DNA of 64,000 nt from JBGAJN01 sp044224905 (GCA_044224905.1 JBGAJN010000003.1:1-64000), one strand, 5' to 3'. Shown: positions 48,110 through 58,298, numbered from the stretch's first letter. Translations and numbers: made by a program. Notes: a model not told the origin generated them from the letters alone.

Positions 48110-48646
48110 TCACGGCCTTCTCAGCCGGTAATAGGTCTTGGTGGCGGGATTGAGCGGGACGGTGACGGTGTTCGTGGTCGCGCCCGTTACGGCGGGAGTG
48201 AAGGCGGTGTCGCTCCACTGCGTGGGCGTGGTCACGTCGGCGGAGGATTGGAGGATGAAGCCGGTTTCGGTGGTGACCCACATGACCAGCGCGTTGGTGC
48301 CGGCGCGGGTGATGTTGAGGACCGGATAGCCGAGTTGTTGCACGGCGATGCCCCAGAAGCCGCCTTCGCTCCGATAGTTGCCGCCAGCCACGCGACCGGC
48401 ATCGGCTTGGTCGATGGTGCCGCTCAAGGTGTAAACGCCGCCGGTGCTTTGCATCCCGCCGCCGCCCGCGATCTTAAACGACGGGATGGAAAAGTTGGTT
48501 TGCGCTTGGGTCGTGGAGTCGAAGATGAGCGCGAAGGTGAAAGCAGCGAGGAGATTCTGGTAGGTATTAGACTGCGCGAGTCCTCTGGTTCGGCTGGTGT
48601 GGTCAACATGGCGTGGCCGAGGAAAAGCGGTAGAGGAGTGCCGCAC
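48110..48646 (-). CDS. short exported hypothetical protein (178 aa or shorter)
   Basis: A hydrophobic stretch (L-A-A-F-T-F-A-L-I-F-D-S-T-T-Q-A-Q-T) indicates export. The sequence G-G-G-M-Q-S-T-G-G-V-Y-T-L-S-G-T-I-D-Q-A-D-A-G followed by G-G-x-Y-x-x-E-G-G-F-W is a familiar motif of short exported verrucomicrobial proteins of unknown function, and the C-terminus Y-Y-R-L-R-R-P resembles a bacterial anchor or sorting tail. The true start may lie up to 25 codons inside the stated one. Confidence 0.65.
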   Translation of the reverse strand: MRHSSTAFPRPRHVDHTSRTRGLAQSNTYQNLLAAFTFALIFDSTTQAQTNFSIPSFKIAGGGGMQSTGGVYTLSGTIDQADAGRVAGGNYRSEGGFWGIAVQQLGYPVLNITRAGTNALVMWVTTETGFILQSSADVTTPTQWSDTAFTPAVTGATTNTVTVPLNPATKTYYRLRRP

Positions 48647-48792
48647 TACGAGAGCCTTCGCGCTTTTGTTCCGTGTTCCATTGCTATTTTATCCGTGGCC
48701 AAGGCCAAATTCGTTTTAATTGTGAGGCGCTTTCGATTAGTCCGCTCAAGTCATAGTTGCGACAGGCGCTCTGCATCCGACCGCCATCGGTT

Positions 48793-50109
48793 TTATTGAC
48801 CCAAGGTCACGCCTCCAACTGGAGCAATTAAGGTGGCCGGTTTGTTAAAAGTGCCTCGGTTATTTGCACCAGTAAAGTTGCCGCGCACAATACAGATGAT
48901 TCCTCCCGATGGAACTGCGTTGATCACTTCCACGAGCGAGTCATGAGGCTGAAACACCGTCCCGTCTTCGGTGCCACTGGGAGCCTTGACCGTATCCAGA
49001 TAACGCGTGTTGGGTCCAGTTACGGCCGCGATGGCATTTTCGAGCGCATTCAGTTCAAAGGAAGTGCCCTCATTGTAGCCGCTCCCGATACATACGCCGG
49101 TAGTGTGGATGCCAATTGCGAATCCATTCGCTTCCCAGATGATTGGACTACCCGAGTTGCCCGCTGTGGTATCCACCGGATATAGCAGCGAAATTCGTGG
49201 CTCGGATCCGCTTTGGCCGCTGAAACTGCCGGTCGCGGTTTGTAAGGTCTGATTCTGCGCGTTATTGCCTCCCGTCGTTCCAAGTGGCGTATTATCTGTG
49301 CCGCAGCCGGTGACCCGGACGAGTTGCCCAGCACTGGGCAGTTCTCGCGTCATGCGAAAAAAACCGTGCAGCACATGGGCGCTTTGGCCAAGGTAATTGT
49401 TGCCGATGCGACAGACACTCCAGTCGTCTCCGGTCATATTGTTGACAGTGGTGACCGATCCTGCGAGCACGGGAAATTGATCCTGTACGGCAGAGGCAAC
49501 GGTCGTGCCGTTAGGCTGGGAGGCGGGAATGTTTACCTCAAGAATATCCCCGGCGGCGATGTTGCAATGTCCCGCGGTCAGGACGGCTCCGTTGGCAACA
49601 AGCCAACCGGTGCATCCGCCAGCGATGCGGCCCACGCGGTTGTCGGTTGAACCCACACGGCTATCTGGCCCGCAGAGACTAGGCGACACCAAAGTGGGGT
49701 AGCCGGCATCAACGATCCGTCCGCCAACATCCGCCAATAAATAGTCCACATCTACGGTAACGTCTTCATCTCCGGGTGCCAGCAGAAGTTCCAAAGCGAC
49801 TTTCTCTCCGTTGAACATCGCACTCGTGAAATTCCACATAGCCAAACCGGCGGAGTCTAGAATCTGCATTTGCCCATCTTGCAAACCCCTTATTTGCAAT
49901 TTACTACGGCGCAACACCGGGTTAACGAAGTGAACACGAACCCGTCCGGCATTCGTCGCGGAAAGAAACCCTAGAAAAGCGGTTTCAAAATTGGCGCCAA
50001 GGTTATGGCGTGGGCTGCAATCAATCGCTTGCGACTGCTTCCGCCAGTTTTGAGCCTGCGCCGGTGTCAAAACGATTATAAATACAAGCGCGAAATAAAG
50101 CGGTTTCAT
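48793..50109 (-). CDS. exported trypsin-like serine protease (438 aa)
   Basis: A signal peptide (residues 1-20) and an N-terminal beta-sandwich-like region precede a chymotrypsin-fold protease: C-T-G-W-L-V-A-N-G-A-V-L-T-A-G-H-C (His), D-D-W-S-V-C (Asp) and G-N-S-G-S-P-I-I-W-E (Ser). The C-terminal ~60 residues carry S-L-V-E-V-I-N-A-V-P-S-G-G-I-I-C-I, a beta-helix-like repeat stub. Substrate unknown. It follows the 450-aa gene by 13 bp on the same strand. Confidence 0.88.
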   Translation of the reverse strand: MKPLYFALVFIIVLTPAQAQNWRKQSQAIDCSPRHNLGANFETAFLGFLSATNAGRVRVHFVNPVLRRSKLQIRGLQDGQMQILDSAGLAMWNFTSAMFNGEKVALELLLAPGDEDVTVDVDYLLADVGGRIVDAGYPTLVSPSLCGPDSRVGSTDNRVGRIAGGCTGWLVANGAVLTAGHCNIAAGDILEVNIPASQPNGTTVASAVQDQFPVLAGSVTTVNNMTGDDWSVCRIGNNYLGQSAHVLHGFFRMTRELPSAGQLVRVTGCGTDNTPLGTTGGNNAQNQTLQTATGSFSGQSGSEPRISLLYPVDTTAGNSGSPIIWEANGFAIGIHTTGVCIGSGYNEGTSFELNALENAIAAVTGPNTRYLDTVKAPSGTEDGTVFQPHDSLVEVINAVPSGGIICIVRGNFTGANNRGTFNKPATLIAPVGGVTLGQ

Positions 50110-50121
50110 GGGGAAAAAGGT

Positions 50122-51474
50122 TTATTGAAGGGTTACGAGGACGAGTACCATGCCCTTGGCCTCCTTGAGTGAGGTCATGGCTTTGCCGATAATGGCGCCT
50201 TGAGCGCGCGTGTGATCGCTTGCTTTCATGCAGTGGCCGGGAAAATCGGATGAGGTCAGAAAATCTCCCGGCTTGATGGCCCCGTTTGATGCCGTGGCTA
50301 GCACATAAACCCTTCCGCTAAGGGCCACATTTTGCCCGCCATCACCAAGACCTTGCTGAGTCAAAGTTATTCCCGGGTTGATACCATTTGCTCCGCTGAT
50401 GACACCCGCCACGCGCCCATCATACGCGCGGTTGCTCATTTTCAATTTGCCCGGCTGCTCATCGTCTATGACCACGACCGCGCCCTTGGGAATTTCTTCG
50501 GTCGACATTTGGAAAGGCTCCGCCACGTCTGCCCCGCCGGTGATGGTGAGCACTTCAGTACGAGTTGTGCCACTCACGTCGAGCTTGGCTTGCGGCGAGG
50601 TCGTCCCGATGCCGACGTAGCCCAGAGATGGTGCCAAATACAGCTGATTCGCCCTATTCGCATACGTGCCGAGAATCAAAGGATAGTCTGTGTGGTCGGA
50701 ACCATAATAATCGGAGTAGATTTGCTGCGCGGCACCAGCTGTGGGATCGATCGTTATCCCGTTGACGCCAGTTGCATCACGAATGATGGTCCGTCCGACA
50801 ACATCCAGTTTTGAGAGAGGAGCGCCCGTGCCGATACCGACGTTGCCGCTCGCAACGGTTTGATTACCGGCAAACGTATTGGCGCCGCCGCGAAGGGCTA
50901 CGTTGGCAGAGAGCCGCGCGTCCGGCACGGTACCACTGGTGAGCTGGGAGGCATTTAGCCCGGTGAGTCCTGCGCCGTTGCCGGCGAAACTGTTCCCGGC
51001 GTTGTTAAACGTCACCGCGCCCGAATAAGTGCCGGCAAGCGAACCGCTCGGCACGATGCCCGTTACACTGCCAGCCGCGATCGCATACGGCGCTACCGTG
51101 ATGGGTTGGCGCGGGACAACATTGGTAAATGCCCCGGCGCTCACGCCCGGTCGGACGGCTATGTTCAGCCAGCGTGCTGGACCACTGAAGACATTCGCGC
51201 CCGGATCAATCGTCACGGAGAATAGGCCGTTGGTGATGCCTAGGTCATTGATTGTCACCAGACTGCCCTGCTGCGCGCCGCCGCTGGCGGCGTCGAACAC
51301 GCGGAACTCCAAGTCATACGCGCCTTTGGCCGGCCCACCCTGATCGGTCAGGTAACCTTGATACGTGAAGGCGGTGCCTTGGGCGGAAGCTGAGAGCGGA
51401 GAGAGGAGAGTTGAGAGGAAGCAGACTCCCAACAGCAGGGTGATGAGGTACAGTTTTTGGGTGGATTTTTTCAT
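50122..51474 (-). CDS. exported protein with tail-fibre-like repeats (450 aa)
   Basis: The signal peptide (residues ~1-32) is followed by F-T-Y-Q-G-Y-L-T-D-Q-G-G-P-A-K-G-A-Y-D-L-E-F-R-V-F-D, a motif frequent in large exported planctomycete and verrucomicrobial proteins, then repeats of the trimeric-fibre kind (G-A-V-T-F-N-N-A-G-N-S-F-A-G-N-G-A-G-L-T-G-L-N, N-V-G-I-G-T). The C-terminal ~120 residues (A-E-P-F-Q-M-S-T-E-E-I-P-K-G-A-V-V-V) resemble the self-cleaving or endosialidase-type chaperone region found at fibre ends. Probably cell-surface; role unknown. Confidence 0.72.
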   Translation of the reverse strand: MKKSTQKLYLITLLLGVCFLSTLLSPLSASAQGTAFTYQGYLTDQGGPAKGAYDLEFRVFDAASGGAQQGSLVTINDLGITNGLFSVTIDPGANVFSGPARWLNIAVRPGVSAGAFTNVVPRQPITVAPYAIAAGSVTGIVPSGSLAGTYSGAVTFNNAGNSFAGNGAGLTGLNASQLTSGTVPDARLSANVALRGGANTFAGNQTVASGNVGIGTGAPLSKLDVVGRTIIRDATGVNGITIDPTAGAAQQIYSDYYGSDHTDYPLILGTYANRANQLYLAPSLGYVGIGTTSPQAKLDVSGTTRTEVLTITGGADVAEPFQMSTEEIPKGAVVVIDDEQPGKLKMSNRAYDGRVAGVISGANGINPGITLTQQGLGDGGQNVALSGRVYVLATASNGAIKPGDFLTSSDFPGHCMKASDHTRAQGAIIGKAMTSLKEAKGMVLVLVTLQ

Positions 51475-51852
51475 GGCGGAATTGGGTAACGTCGCTTGCC
51501 CGATTTTCCTAGTGATTACGGTCCTATGGACGGCGCTCTTTTTACTGCTAAATGACCGGTAGGATCAAGCCAAAAGACCGCTCAATACCGAGACGTACTG
51601 GGTTCAAATGCTTGGGTGGGGCGAGGCTACGGACGAGCCGCGTGCCGTGAAGCTGTTCCCGAAACGGTGCCCGCCGCTAGGCACGGCTGTGGCTCGAGGG
51701 CGTTGCTGAACGAATGGCCCGCTTCATCTTGCACCGGCCAAGGTCGTCGGCTTAACTGGAAACGTTGAAACGGTTGCCGCCAACCAACATCGTCGGGGCA
51801 GTACAGTGCCTCTGCCATTCTCCCACCACCGCCAAATTCAGCGAACCCGAAT
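51475..51852. other. 378-bp gap, no gene seen
   Basis: Divergent region between the fibre-like gene and the methyltransferase gene; it should hold both promoters, but no convincing -35/-10 pair or small ORF was identified. Confidence 0.4.
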
Positions 51853-52464
51853 ATGAGTGACCCATTACCCACCAATGAGCCGGACAGTTCCAAAACCGTT
51901 TTCTGGACTCGCCGATGGGAGGCGGGAAAGATTCCGTGGGATATGGGCGGGATCCCGCCGCAATTGGTGGCGTTCCTGCAGCGCACCGGTGGCAAGGCCC
52001 GCGCGTTGATCCCGGGATGCGGTTCCGGTTACGAGGTGAAGGCGTTTCATGAGGCGGGGCACGAAGTCACCGCGGTGGATTTCTCGGCTCCAGCGGTGGC
52101 GCATGCGCGGGAGGTGCTCGGTCCGCTGGGCGACAAGGTGCTGCACGGAAATTTCTTCAAGTACGATTTCGGCGGGAACCGATACGACCTGGTTTACGAG
52201 CGAGGCTTCCTTTGCTCGCTGCCGACGGATCGCTGGCCGGATTACGCGGCGCGGATGGCAGAGTTGATCAAGCCGGGCGGGCGTTTGGCGGGGATGTTCC
52301 TGTATGGCAACGAGCCCGAGCCGCCGCCTTTTCCGCTGACGCCGGAGACCGCGACGGCTTTGTTGGGGCGGCACTTCCGGCTGTTGGGCGACGAATCGGT
52401 GTCGAAGTCGGTCCCGGTCTATCAAGGCATGGAACACTGGCAGGAGTGGGAGCGGTTTGCCTAA
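51853..52464 (+). CDS. TPMT-type SAM-dependent methyltransferase (203 aa)
   Basis: The thiopurine S-methyltransferase signature is evident: W-x-x-R-W-E-A-G-K-I-P-W-D-M-G near 18-31, then the SAM-binding A-L-I-P-G-C-G-S-G-Y-E at 52-62 and V-T-A-V-D-F-S. Family members methylate thiols, halides, selenium or tellurium compounds; which one is not predictable. A phosphoesterase gene follows after 50 bp. Confidence 0.9.
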   Translation: MSDPLPTNEPDSSKTVFWTRRWEAGKIPWDMGGIPPQLVAFLQRTGGKARALIPGCGSGYEVKAFHEAGHEVTAVDFSAPAVAHAREVLGPLGDKVLHGNFFKYDFGGNRYDLVYERGFLCSLPTDRWPDYAARMAELIKPGGRLAGMFLYGNEPEPPPFPLTPETATALLGRHFRLLGDESVSKSVPVYQGMEHWQEWERFA

Positions 52465-52514
52465 GCGGAAAGGCGATTACTGCTTTTTCGTGGACGGTGG
52501 GGAGGCGGCGGAGC

Positions 52515-53300
52515 ATGGTTGCGCGCACGATGAGATTGCTATTCGTCGCGGACCTTCACTACGAGCTCAAGCAGTTCGATTGGTTGATTTCCCATGCGGC
52601 GAATTATGACGCGGTCGTCATCGGGGGCGATTTGCTGGAGCTCGCTTCGACGCTCGATCTGGATGTGCAAATCGTGGTGGTGGAGAAATACCTGGCGCGG
52701 CTCGGCGAACAGAAACCCTTGCTGGTATGCTCAGGCAATCACGATGGCGACGCGCGTTCCGCGGCGAACGAATCCATCTGCAACTGGTTGCGCGAGGCGA
52801 AGGCGGGGCAGGTCTTTGTGGACGGCGACAGCGTTGAACTGGGTGACACGTTGATCACGATTTGTCCGTGGTGGGATGGTCCGGTGTCGCGCGCGGAGGT
52901 GGAAAGCCTGCTGGCGCGGGATGCGGCGAAGCCGAAAAAACGTTGGGTGTGGATTCATCATTCGCCGCCGGACAAATCGCCGGTGAGTTGGGCGGGACGA
53001 AAGTTTGGCGGCGACGAGTTTCTGGGGGGATGGATTCAGCGGTATCAGCCCGATCTGGTTCTCTCAGGTCACATTCACAATGCACCGTTCCATGCGAAAG
53101 GCTCGTGGAACGATCGGCTCGGCAAGACGTGGGTGTTCAATCCCGGCAAACAAATCGGCCCGTCGCCAGCCTACTTGATCTTCGATCTCGACGTAATGAG
53201 CGCTGAGTGGGTGTCCCTGAAGGATCAGGTGGTGCGCCAACTGGAACCGGTGGCTGGCGGCGCCATCAGCGGGCCGGCGGGCGCGGCTGCCGGTGCATGA
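52515..53300 (+). CDS. metallophosphoesterase (261 aa)
   Basis: Calcineurin-like dimetal phosphoesterase: D-L-H at 14-16, G-G-D near 38, G-N-H-D near 73, H-H-S near 150 and G-H-I-H near 186 provide the metal ligands. The start at 52515 follows a GGAG ribosome site; an internal ATG at 52530 is also possible, while the longer upstream frame overlaps the methyltransferase. Substrate unknown. Its 3' end overlaps the convergent cNMP-binding gene by 35 bp. Confidence 0.9.
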   Translation: MVARTMRLLFVADLHYELKQFDWLISHAANYDAVVIGGDLLELASTLDLDVQIVVVEKYLARLGEQKPLLVCSGNHDGDARSAANESICNWLREAKAGQVFVDGDSVELGDTLITICPWWDGPVSRAEVESLLARDAAKPKKRWVWIHHSPPDKSPVSWAGRKFGGDEFLGGWIQRYQPDLVLSGHIHNAPFHAKGSWNDRLGKTWVFNPGKQIGPSPAYLIFDLDVMSAEWVSLKDQVVRQLEPVAGGAISGPAGAAAGA

Positions 53301-53718
53301 GCGTTTCGAGAACGTCGTCGACCATGCCGAGATGATCGTGACCCTCGTATTGCCGCTTCACGTCCACGAGGTATTTGTTCAACGCGTCGAGTCGCTTCGC
53401 TAGAAGGCTGGCCACGTGAAAACTGGCGGTGGCGGAGGAGTTCAAAAAATCGCGCGGCTTTTCAATGACGGCGAACCGGCACGGTTTCAGGGCGCGGACG
53501 GTGGCGGTGTGCGCGGAGCCCAGCAGGACGGACATCTCTCCGAATACAGCGCCGGCCTGCGCGGTCTTGGCCACGCGCACGTTGTCGCGGAGAATTTCCA
53601 CTTCACCATCGAGGAGCACAAGCAGCGGGCCGGTGGGTGAGTCCTGTTCCATGACGACTTCGCCGGGCGCGTAATCCCGGGTGTTGAACGCGCGGACCAG
53701 TTCCAGAAAGTCAGCCAT
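53266..53718 (-). CDS. cyclic nucleotide-binding domain protein (150 aa)
   Basis: A stand-alone cNMP-binding beta-roll: F-N-T-R-D-Y-A-P-G-E-V-V-M-E-Q-D-S, V-L-L-D-G-E-V-E-I and the phosphate-binding cassette G-A-V-F-G-E-M-S-V-L-L-G-S-A-H-T-A-T-V-R-A. There is no C-terminal helix-turn-helix, so it is not a Crp-type regulator by itself. The gene is convergent with the phosphoesterase gene and overlaps its end. Confidence 0.88.
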   Translation of the reverse strand: MADFLELVRAFNTRDYAPGEVVMEQDSPTGPLLVLLDGEVEILRDNVRVAKTAQAGAVFGEMSVLLGSAHTATVRALKPCRFAVIEKPRDFLNSSATASFHVASLLAKRLDALNKYLVDVKRQYEGHDHLGMVDDVLETLMHRQPRPPAR

Positions 53719-53877
53719 ACCGCAGTGAGTGTTGGGATTCGGGGCGATTCCGTAAATTGAAAACCACGGAAAAGTGAAGGGGCGCGGAGGACGGCGCGCA
53801 CGCGGACGTTCACGGCGATGACCATTTTGGCCGCAAAATCACTGGCCTTGGAGCGGCGCCTCACTATCATCCGCCGC

Positions 53878-54846
53878 ATGAATCTCCGTTCTGTCTGCTT
53901 AGCTGCGATCGTTGGCGCGCTTACGTGTGTCGTGTCGATGCCCGTCCACGCGCAAAAATCGTTCAGCTTCGGCATGGTCGCGAAGTCGCAGGGCAATCCC
54001 TTCTTCGAAGCGGCGCGCTCGGGCGCGAATGATGCCGCGCGCGAACTCAGCGCGAAGCACGGGGTGAAGATCAAGATCGACTGGCGCACGCCCAACGAGG
54101 AGGACGCACAGAAGCAGGCCGAGTTCATCGAGCAACTGCTGCTCGCCGGCACGGATGGCATTCTCATCAGTTGTTCCGACGCGAACAAACTCACCGACGC
54201 GATCAACAAAGCGGTGAAGCAGGGCGTTCCGGTGGTGACGTTCTCGGGTGACGCTCCGGCGAGTCAGCGGTTCGTCGCACTCGGGATTGATGATTTCCAA
54301 TGCGGCGCGCAGACCTTTGAGGAGCTCGCGAAGCAACTCGGTGGCAAAGGAGTCGTTGCCGCGATCGATGGCAATCCGAATGCCGCGAATCTCCAGCAAC
54401 GCGCAGCGGGCTTTCGCAGTGCGGCCAAGAAATATCCCGGCGTGGTGATCCGCGACATTTTCTACCACAAGGAAACGCCGCTCGATGCCGTCGCGAAGAT
54501 CGAACAGGTGATGCAGGCGAATCCGGACATCACGGGCTGGGGCTTGCTCGGCGGCTGGCCGCTCTTCACGGACAACGCGCTTAAGTGGACGCCGGGCTCC
54601 ATCAAGTGTGTCGCGGTGGATGCGCTTCCGCCGGAACTCGCCTACGTGCGCAGCGGTCACGTGCAATTGCTGCTGTCGCAGGACGTCTACGGCTACGGAT
54701 ATCGCGGGGTGGAACATTTGCTCAACAAAGTGCACTTCAAAAAATCTCCGGCGCGCGCGCTCGATCCGACTCCGCTGACGCTGGTGTCCAAGGAGAATGT
54801 CGAGGCATTCTCGGAGAACTGGAAGAAGTGGCTGCCGAAGCAGTAG
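53878..54846 (+). CDS. periplasmic sugar-binding protein of ABC type (322 aa)
   Basis: A signal peptide (start at 53878, about 26 residues) and a type-I periplasmic binding fold: F-G-M-V-A-K-S-Q-G-N-P-F-F near 33-45, G-T-D-G-I-L-I-S-C-S-D, V-P-V-V-T-F-S-G-D and N-P-D-I-T-G-W-G-L-L-G-G. This is the RbsB-like family. No permease or ATPase gene is next to it, so it may serve a transporter coded elsewhere or act as a sensor. Confidence 0.9.
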   Translation: MNLRSVCLAAIVGALTCVVSMPVHAQKSFSFGMVAKSQGNPFFEAARSGANDAARELSAKHGVKIKIDWRTPNEEDAQKQAEFIEQLLLAGTDGILISCSDANKLTDAINKAVKQGVPVVTFSGDAPASQRFVALGIDDFQCGAQTFEELAKQLGGKGVVAAIDGNPNAANLQQRAAGFRSAAKKYPGVVIRDIFYHKETPLDAVAKIEQVMQANPDITGWGLLGGWPLFTDNALKWTPGSIKCVAVDALPPELAYVRSGHVQLLLSQDVYGYGYRGVEHLLNKVHFKKSPARALDPTPLTLVSKENVEAFSENWKKWLPKQ

Positions 54847-54898
54847 CTTTCAGGGATTCCCGCTTGCTGATTTCTAACGCTCAACCCATCCCGCATTC

Positions 54899-57800
54899 GT
54901 GATGAACATGCCACCTATTCTACGTTTAACTCTGTTCGCCTTACTCGCCGCAACCGTTGTGTTCGTGCCCGCCGCTCGCGGCGCCAGTGCGAATGCGGCT
55001 GTCAAAGCGCCGATCACCAATGGCCATATTGACGCGCGCATGATGCGGCAACCTGATGTCTCGGCGACCCAGATTGCGTTTGTGTACGCGGGCGATATTT
55101 GGGTGGTGGCGAAATCGGGCGGCACAGCCGTGCGCTTGAGTTCGCCCCGCGGCGAGGAACAGTTCCCCCGCTTTTCGCCCGACGGTTCGGAGATCGCCTT
55201 CAGCGCGAACTACGACGGCAACCTCGACATCTACGTTGTGCCCGCGAATGGCGGCGTGCCGCGTCGCGTCACGTATCATGGTGCGAGCGATCGCGTGATC
55301 GGCTGGTATCCCGACGGAAAACAACTTCTCTTCGCGTCGCTGCGCGACAGCCCGCGCGATCGTTTCAATCAACTCTTCAAAGTCTCCGCGCAGGGCGGTT
55401 TGCCGGAAAAGCTGCCGCTCCCTTACGGCGAGTTCGGCGCAATTTCGCCAGACGGCAAGACGCTCGCGTATATGCCGATCAGCGTCGATTTCCGCACGTG
55501 GAAGCGCTACCGCGGCGGCATGAATCCCGACATCTGGTTCTTCGACCTCGCGACCGGCAGCGCGCGCAACGTGACTCATTCCGACGCCGCCGATGCGCAG
55601 CCGATGTGGCACGGGAAGACGCTCTATTTCCTCTCCGATCGCGACGAAAACAAACGCGCGAACATCTGGGCTTATGACTCGACGAAGGACACGTTCCGTC
55701 AGGTCACGTTCTTCAAGGATCTCGACGTCCATTTCCCGAGCATCGGGCCGAGCGATCTCGTGTTCGAAGCGGGCGGGCGGCTCTACCTGCTCGACCTCAA
55801 GACGGAGAAACAACGCGAGGTGAGCATCCGGGTCGTGACGGATCGCGCGACGTTGAAGCCGCGTTCGGAGAACGTCGGCAAGAGCGTCCAGCACGCGGAC
55901 ATTTCGCCGGGCGGCAAGCGCGCGGTGTTTGAAGCCCGAGGGGAAATCTTTACCGTGCCCGTCGAGCACGGCGTCGTGCGCAATCTGACGCGCAGTTCCG
56001 GGGTTGCGGAGCGTTACCCGACCTGGTCGCCGGATGGAAAGTTGATCGCGTATTTCACGGATCGCTCTGGCGAATACCATCTTGCGGTGCGCCCGGCTGA
56101 TGGGTCGGGTGGTGAGCAGACCGTGGTCAAATTCCCCGATGGCTATCGCTATCGTCCGCAATGGTCGCCCGACAGCCGCAAACTCGCGTTCATCAGCAAG
56201 GCCATGCGGGTATTTCTCGTGGATCTGGACGCGAAGAAATACTCCGCCGTCGGCAAACAACTATGGATGTATCAGGGCGAACTTGACTCGTTCCGGGTGA
56301 GTTGGTCGGCGGACAGCCGCTGGCTCGCGTGGGCGCAGGATTTGACGAACCGTCACTCGGCGATCGTTCTGCACGACACGAAGTCAGGCAAATCCACTCA
56401 AGTGACGAGCGGGTTCTACGACGATGACCAGCCCGCAATCAGCCCGGACGGCAAGTATCTGTTCTACCGCTCCGGCCGCGAAATGGATCCCGTTTACAGC
56501 GATCTCGACAACACCTGGGTTTATCCGAACACGCAGCGCCTTGTGGCGGTGCCGTTGCGCAACGACGTGCCGTCGCCGCTTGCCGCGCGTAATGACGATG
56601 AGCCCAGCAGAGACAACAAGGCCCCGGCCAAGTCGGAGGAAAAGAAAGACGAATCACCGACCGCCTCCACGAATGCGCTGAAGACCAACACGGCGCCCGT
56701 CAAGGGGGGCGAGAAGCTTGCAGCCAAGAAAGACGAGAAGGTGAAGCCGGTGGAAATCGATCTTGCGGGCTTTGAGCGTCGCGGCGTTTTGTTGCCCACG
56801 CGTGCCGGTCGTTACGACAACTTGCAAGCCGTGAAAGGCAAGTTGCTCTACCGCTGGCTCCCGCGCACTGGCTCCACCACGGAGAAGAGTCCGATCGAGT
56901 TTTACGACGTCGACAAGCGCGAGACGAAGTTGGTCGTAGATGACGCAGGGCGATTTCAGATCTCGGCCGATGGGCAAAAGATGCTGGTTCACCGAGGGAG
57001 CGACTATTTCATCATCGACGTGAAGGAGGGGGCGAAGCTCGACAAGAAACTCGCGACCGACAAGCTTGAGACCACTGTCGATCCCGTGGCGGAATGGCGG
57101 CAGATCTTCAACGACGCCTGGCGCATCGAACGCGATTTCTTTTACGACCCCAGCATGCACGGGGTTGATTGGAAGGTGATGCGTGAGCGTTATGGCAAGC
57201 TGCTTAACGACGCGGTGACGCGTTGGGATGTGAACTACGTGATCGGCGAATTGATCTCCGAATTGAACGCGTCGCACACCTATCGCAGCGGCGGCGATAC
57301 CGAGAATCCGCCGACCCGTGGCGTGGGCTACCTGGGCTGCGACTTCGCATTGGAGAATGGAGCGTATCGCATCAAAAAAATCATCGACGGCGCCGCTTGG
57401 GATGCCGAGGTGCGTTCGCCCTTGCGCCAATCCGGCGTCAATGTGAAGGAAGGCGATTATCTCCTCGCCGTGAACGGCACGCCGCTTGATGTCGCGCAGG
57501 ACCCGTGGGCGGCGTTTCAGAATCTCGCGGATCAAACCGTGATGCTGACGATCAACAGCGGGCCTGACCTCGCGGGCGCGCGCGAAGTCCTTGTGCAAAC
57601 CCTCGCGAATGAAACGCGCCTGCGGTACCTCGCGTGGGTCGAGGACAATCGCAAACGGGTCGAGAAACTCAGCGATGGAAAAATTGGCTACGTCTACGTT
57701 CCGAGCACGGCCCGCGATGGACAGAACGAACTCGTGCGCCAGTTCCGCGGACAATTCGACAAGCCCGGCCTCGTCATCGACGAGCGTTTCAATAGTGGCG

Positions 57801-58285
57801 GGCAGATTCCTGATCGCTTCGTCGAGATGCTTGGCCGGCGCGTGATTAACTATTGGGGCGTGCGCGACGGTGCAGATTGGAGCTGGCCGTACACCGCGCA
57901 CAACGGCCCGATGGCGATGCTGATGAACGGTTGGAGCGGTTCCGGCGGCGACGCGTTTCCGTTTTACTTCAAGCAGGCCGGCCTCGGCCCGCTCATCGGC
58001 ACGCGGACTTGGGGCGGCTTGATCGGCATCACCGGCGTGCCCACCCTCATCGACGGCGGCAGCGTGACGGTGCCCACGTTCGGCATTTACGACACCAAGG
58101 GCGAATGGATCATCGAAGGCTACGGCGTCGATCCCGACATCGCGGTCGTCGACGATCCCGCGCTCATGACCAAAGGCGGAGACCCCCAGCTCGAGCGTGC
58201 CGTGAAGGAGGTTCTTGAGTCGCTGCAGAAGAATCCGCCCACGGCGCCAAAGAAGCCGGTGTATCCGAAGCGATCGGGGTTCTGA
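54899..58285 (+). CDS. tricorn-type S41 protease, exported (1128 aa)
   Basis: The order is that of tricorn proteases: a signal peptide, two beta-propellers with W/F-S-P-D-G repeats (for example F-S-P-D-G-S-E-I-A-F-S), a PDZ domain (L-R-Q-S-G-V-N-V-K-E-G-D-Y-L-L-A-V-N-G), and a C-terminal S41 catalytic domain with G-L-V-I-D-E-R-F-N-S-G-G-Q-I and N-G-W-S-G-S-G-G-D-A-F-P, where the Ser is the nucleophile, followed by G-T-R-T-W-G-G-L-I-G. A Lys- and Glu-rich linker (about residues 565-600) joins propellers to the rest. It should degrade peptides in the periplasm. Confidence 0.95.
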   Translation: MMNMPPILRLTLFALLAATVVFVPAARGASANAAVKAPITNGHIDARMMRQPDVSATQIAFVYAGDIWVVAKSGGTAVRLSSPRGEEQFPRFSPDGSEIAFSANYDGNLDIYVVPANGGVPRRVTYHGASDRVIGWYPDGKQLLFASLRDSPRDRFNQLFKVSAQGGLPEKLPLPYGEFGAISPDGKTLAYMPISVDFRTWKRYRGGMNPDIWFFDLATGSARNVTHSDAADAQPMWHGKTLYFLSDRDENKRANIWAYDSTKDTFRQVTFFKDLDVHFPSIGPSDLVFEAGGRLYLLDLKTEKQREVSIRVVTDRATLKPRSENVGKSVQHADISPGGKRAVFEARGEIFTVPVEHGVVRNLTRSSGVAERYPTWSPDGKLIAYFTDRSGEYHLAVRPADGSGGEQTVVKFPDGYRYRPQWSPDSRKLAFISKAMRVFLVDLDAKKYSAVGKQLWMYQGELDSFRVSWSADSRWLAWAQDLTNRHSAIVLHDTKSGKSTQVTSGFYDDDQPAISPDGKYLFYRSGREMDPVYSDLDNTWVYPNTQRLVAVPLRNDVPSPLAARNDDEPSRDNKAPAKSEEKKDESPTASTNALKTNTAPVKGGEKLAAKKDEKVKPVEIDLAGFERRGVLLPTRAGRYDNLQAVKGKLLYRWLPRTGSTTEKSPIEFYDVDKRETKLVVDDAGRFQISADGQKMLVHRGSDYFIIDVKEGAKLDKKLATDKLETTVDPVAEWRQIFNDAWRIERDFFYDPSMHGVDWKVMRERYGKLLNDAVTRWDVNYVIGELISELNASHTYRSGGDTENPPTRGVGYLGCDFALENGAYRIKKIIDGAAWDAEVRSPLRQSGVNVKEGDYLLAVNGTPLDVAQDPWAAFQNLADQTVMLTINSGPDLAGAREVLVQTLANETRLRYLAWVEDNRKRVEKLSDGKIGYVYVPSTARDGQNELVRQFRGQFDKPGLVIDERFNSGGQIPDRFVEMLGRRVINYWGVRDGADWSWPYTAHNGPMAMLMNGWSGSGGDAFPFYFKQAGLGPLIGTRTWGGLIGITGVPTLIDGGSVTVPTFGIYDTKGEWIIEGYGVDPDIAVVDDPALMTKGGDPQLERAVKEVLESLQKNPPTAPKKPVYPKRSGF

Positions 58286-58298
58286 CGGTTTCGTGCGG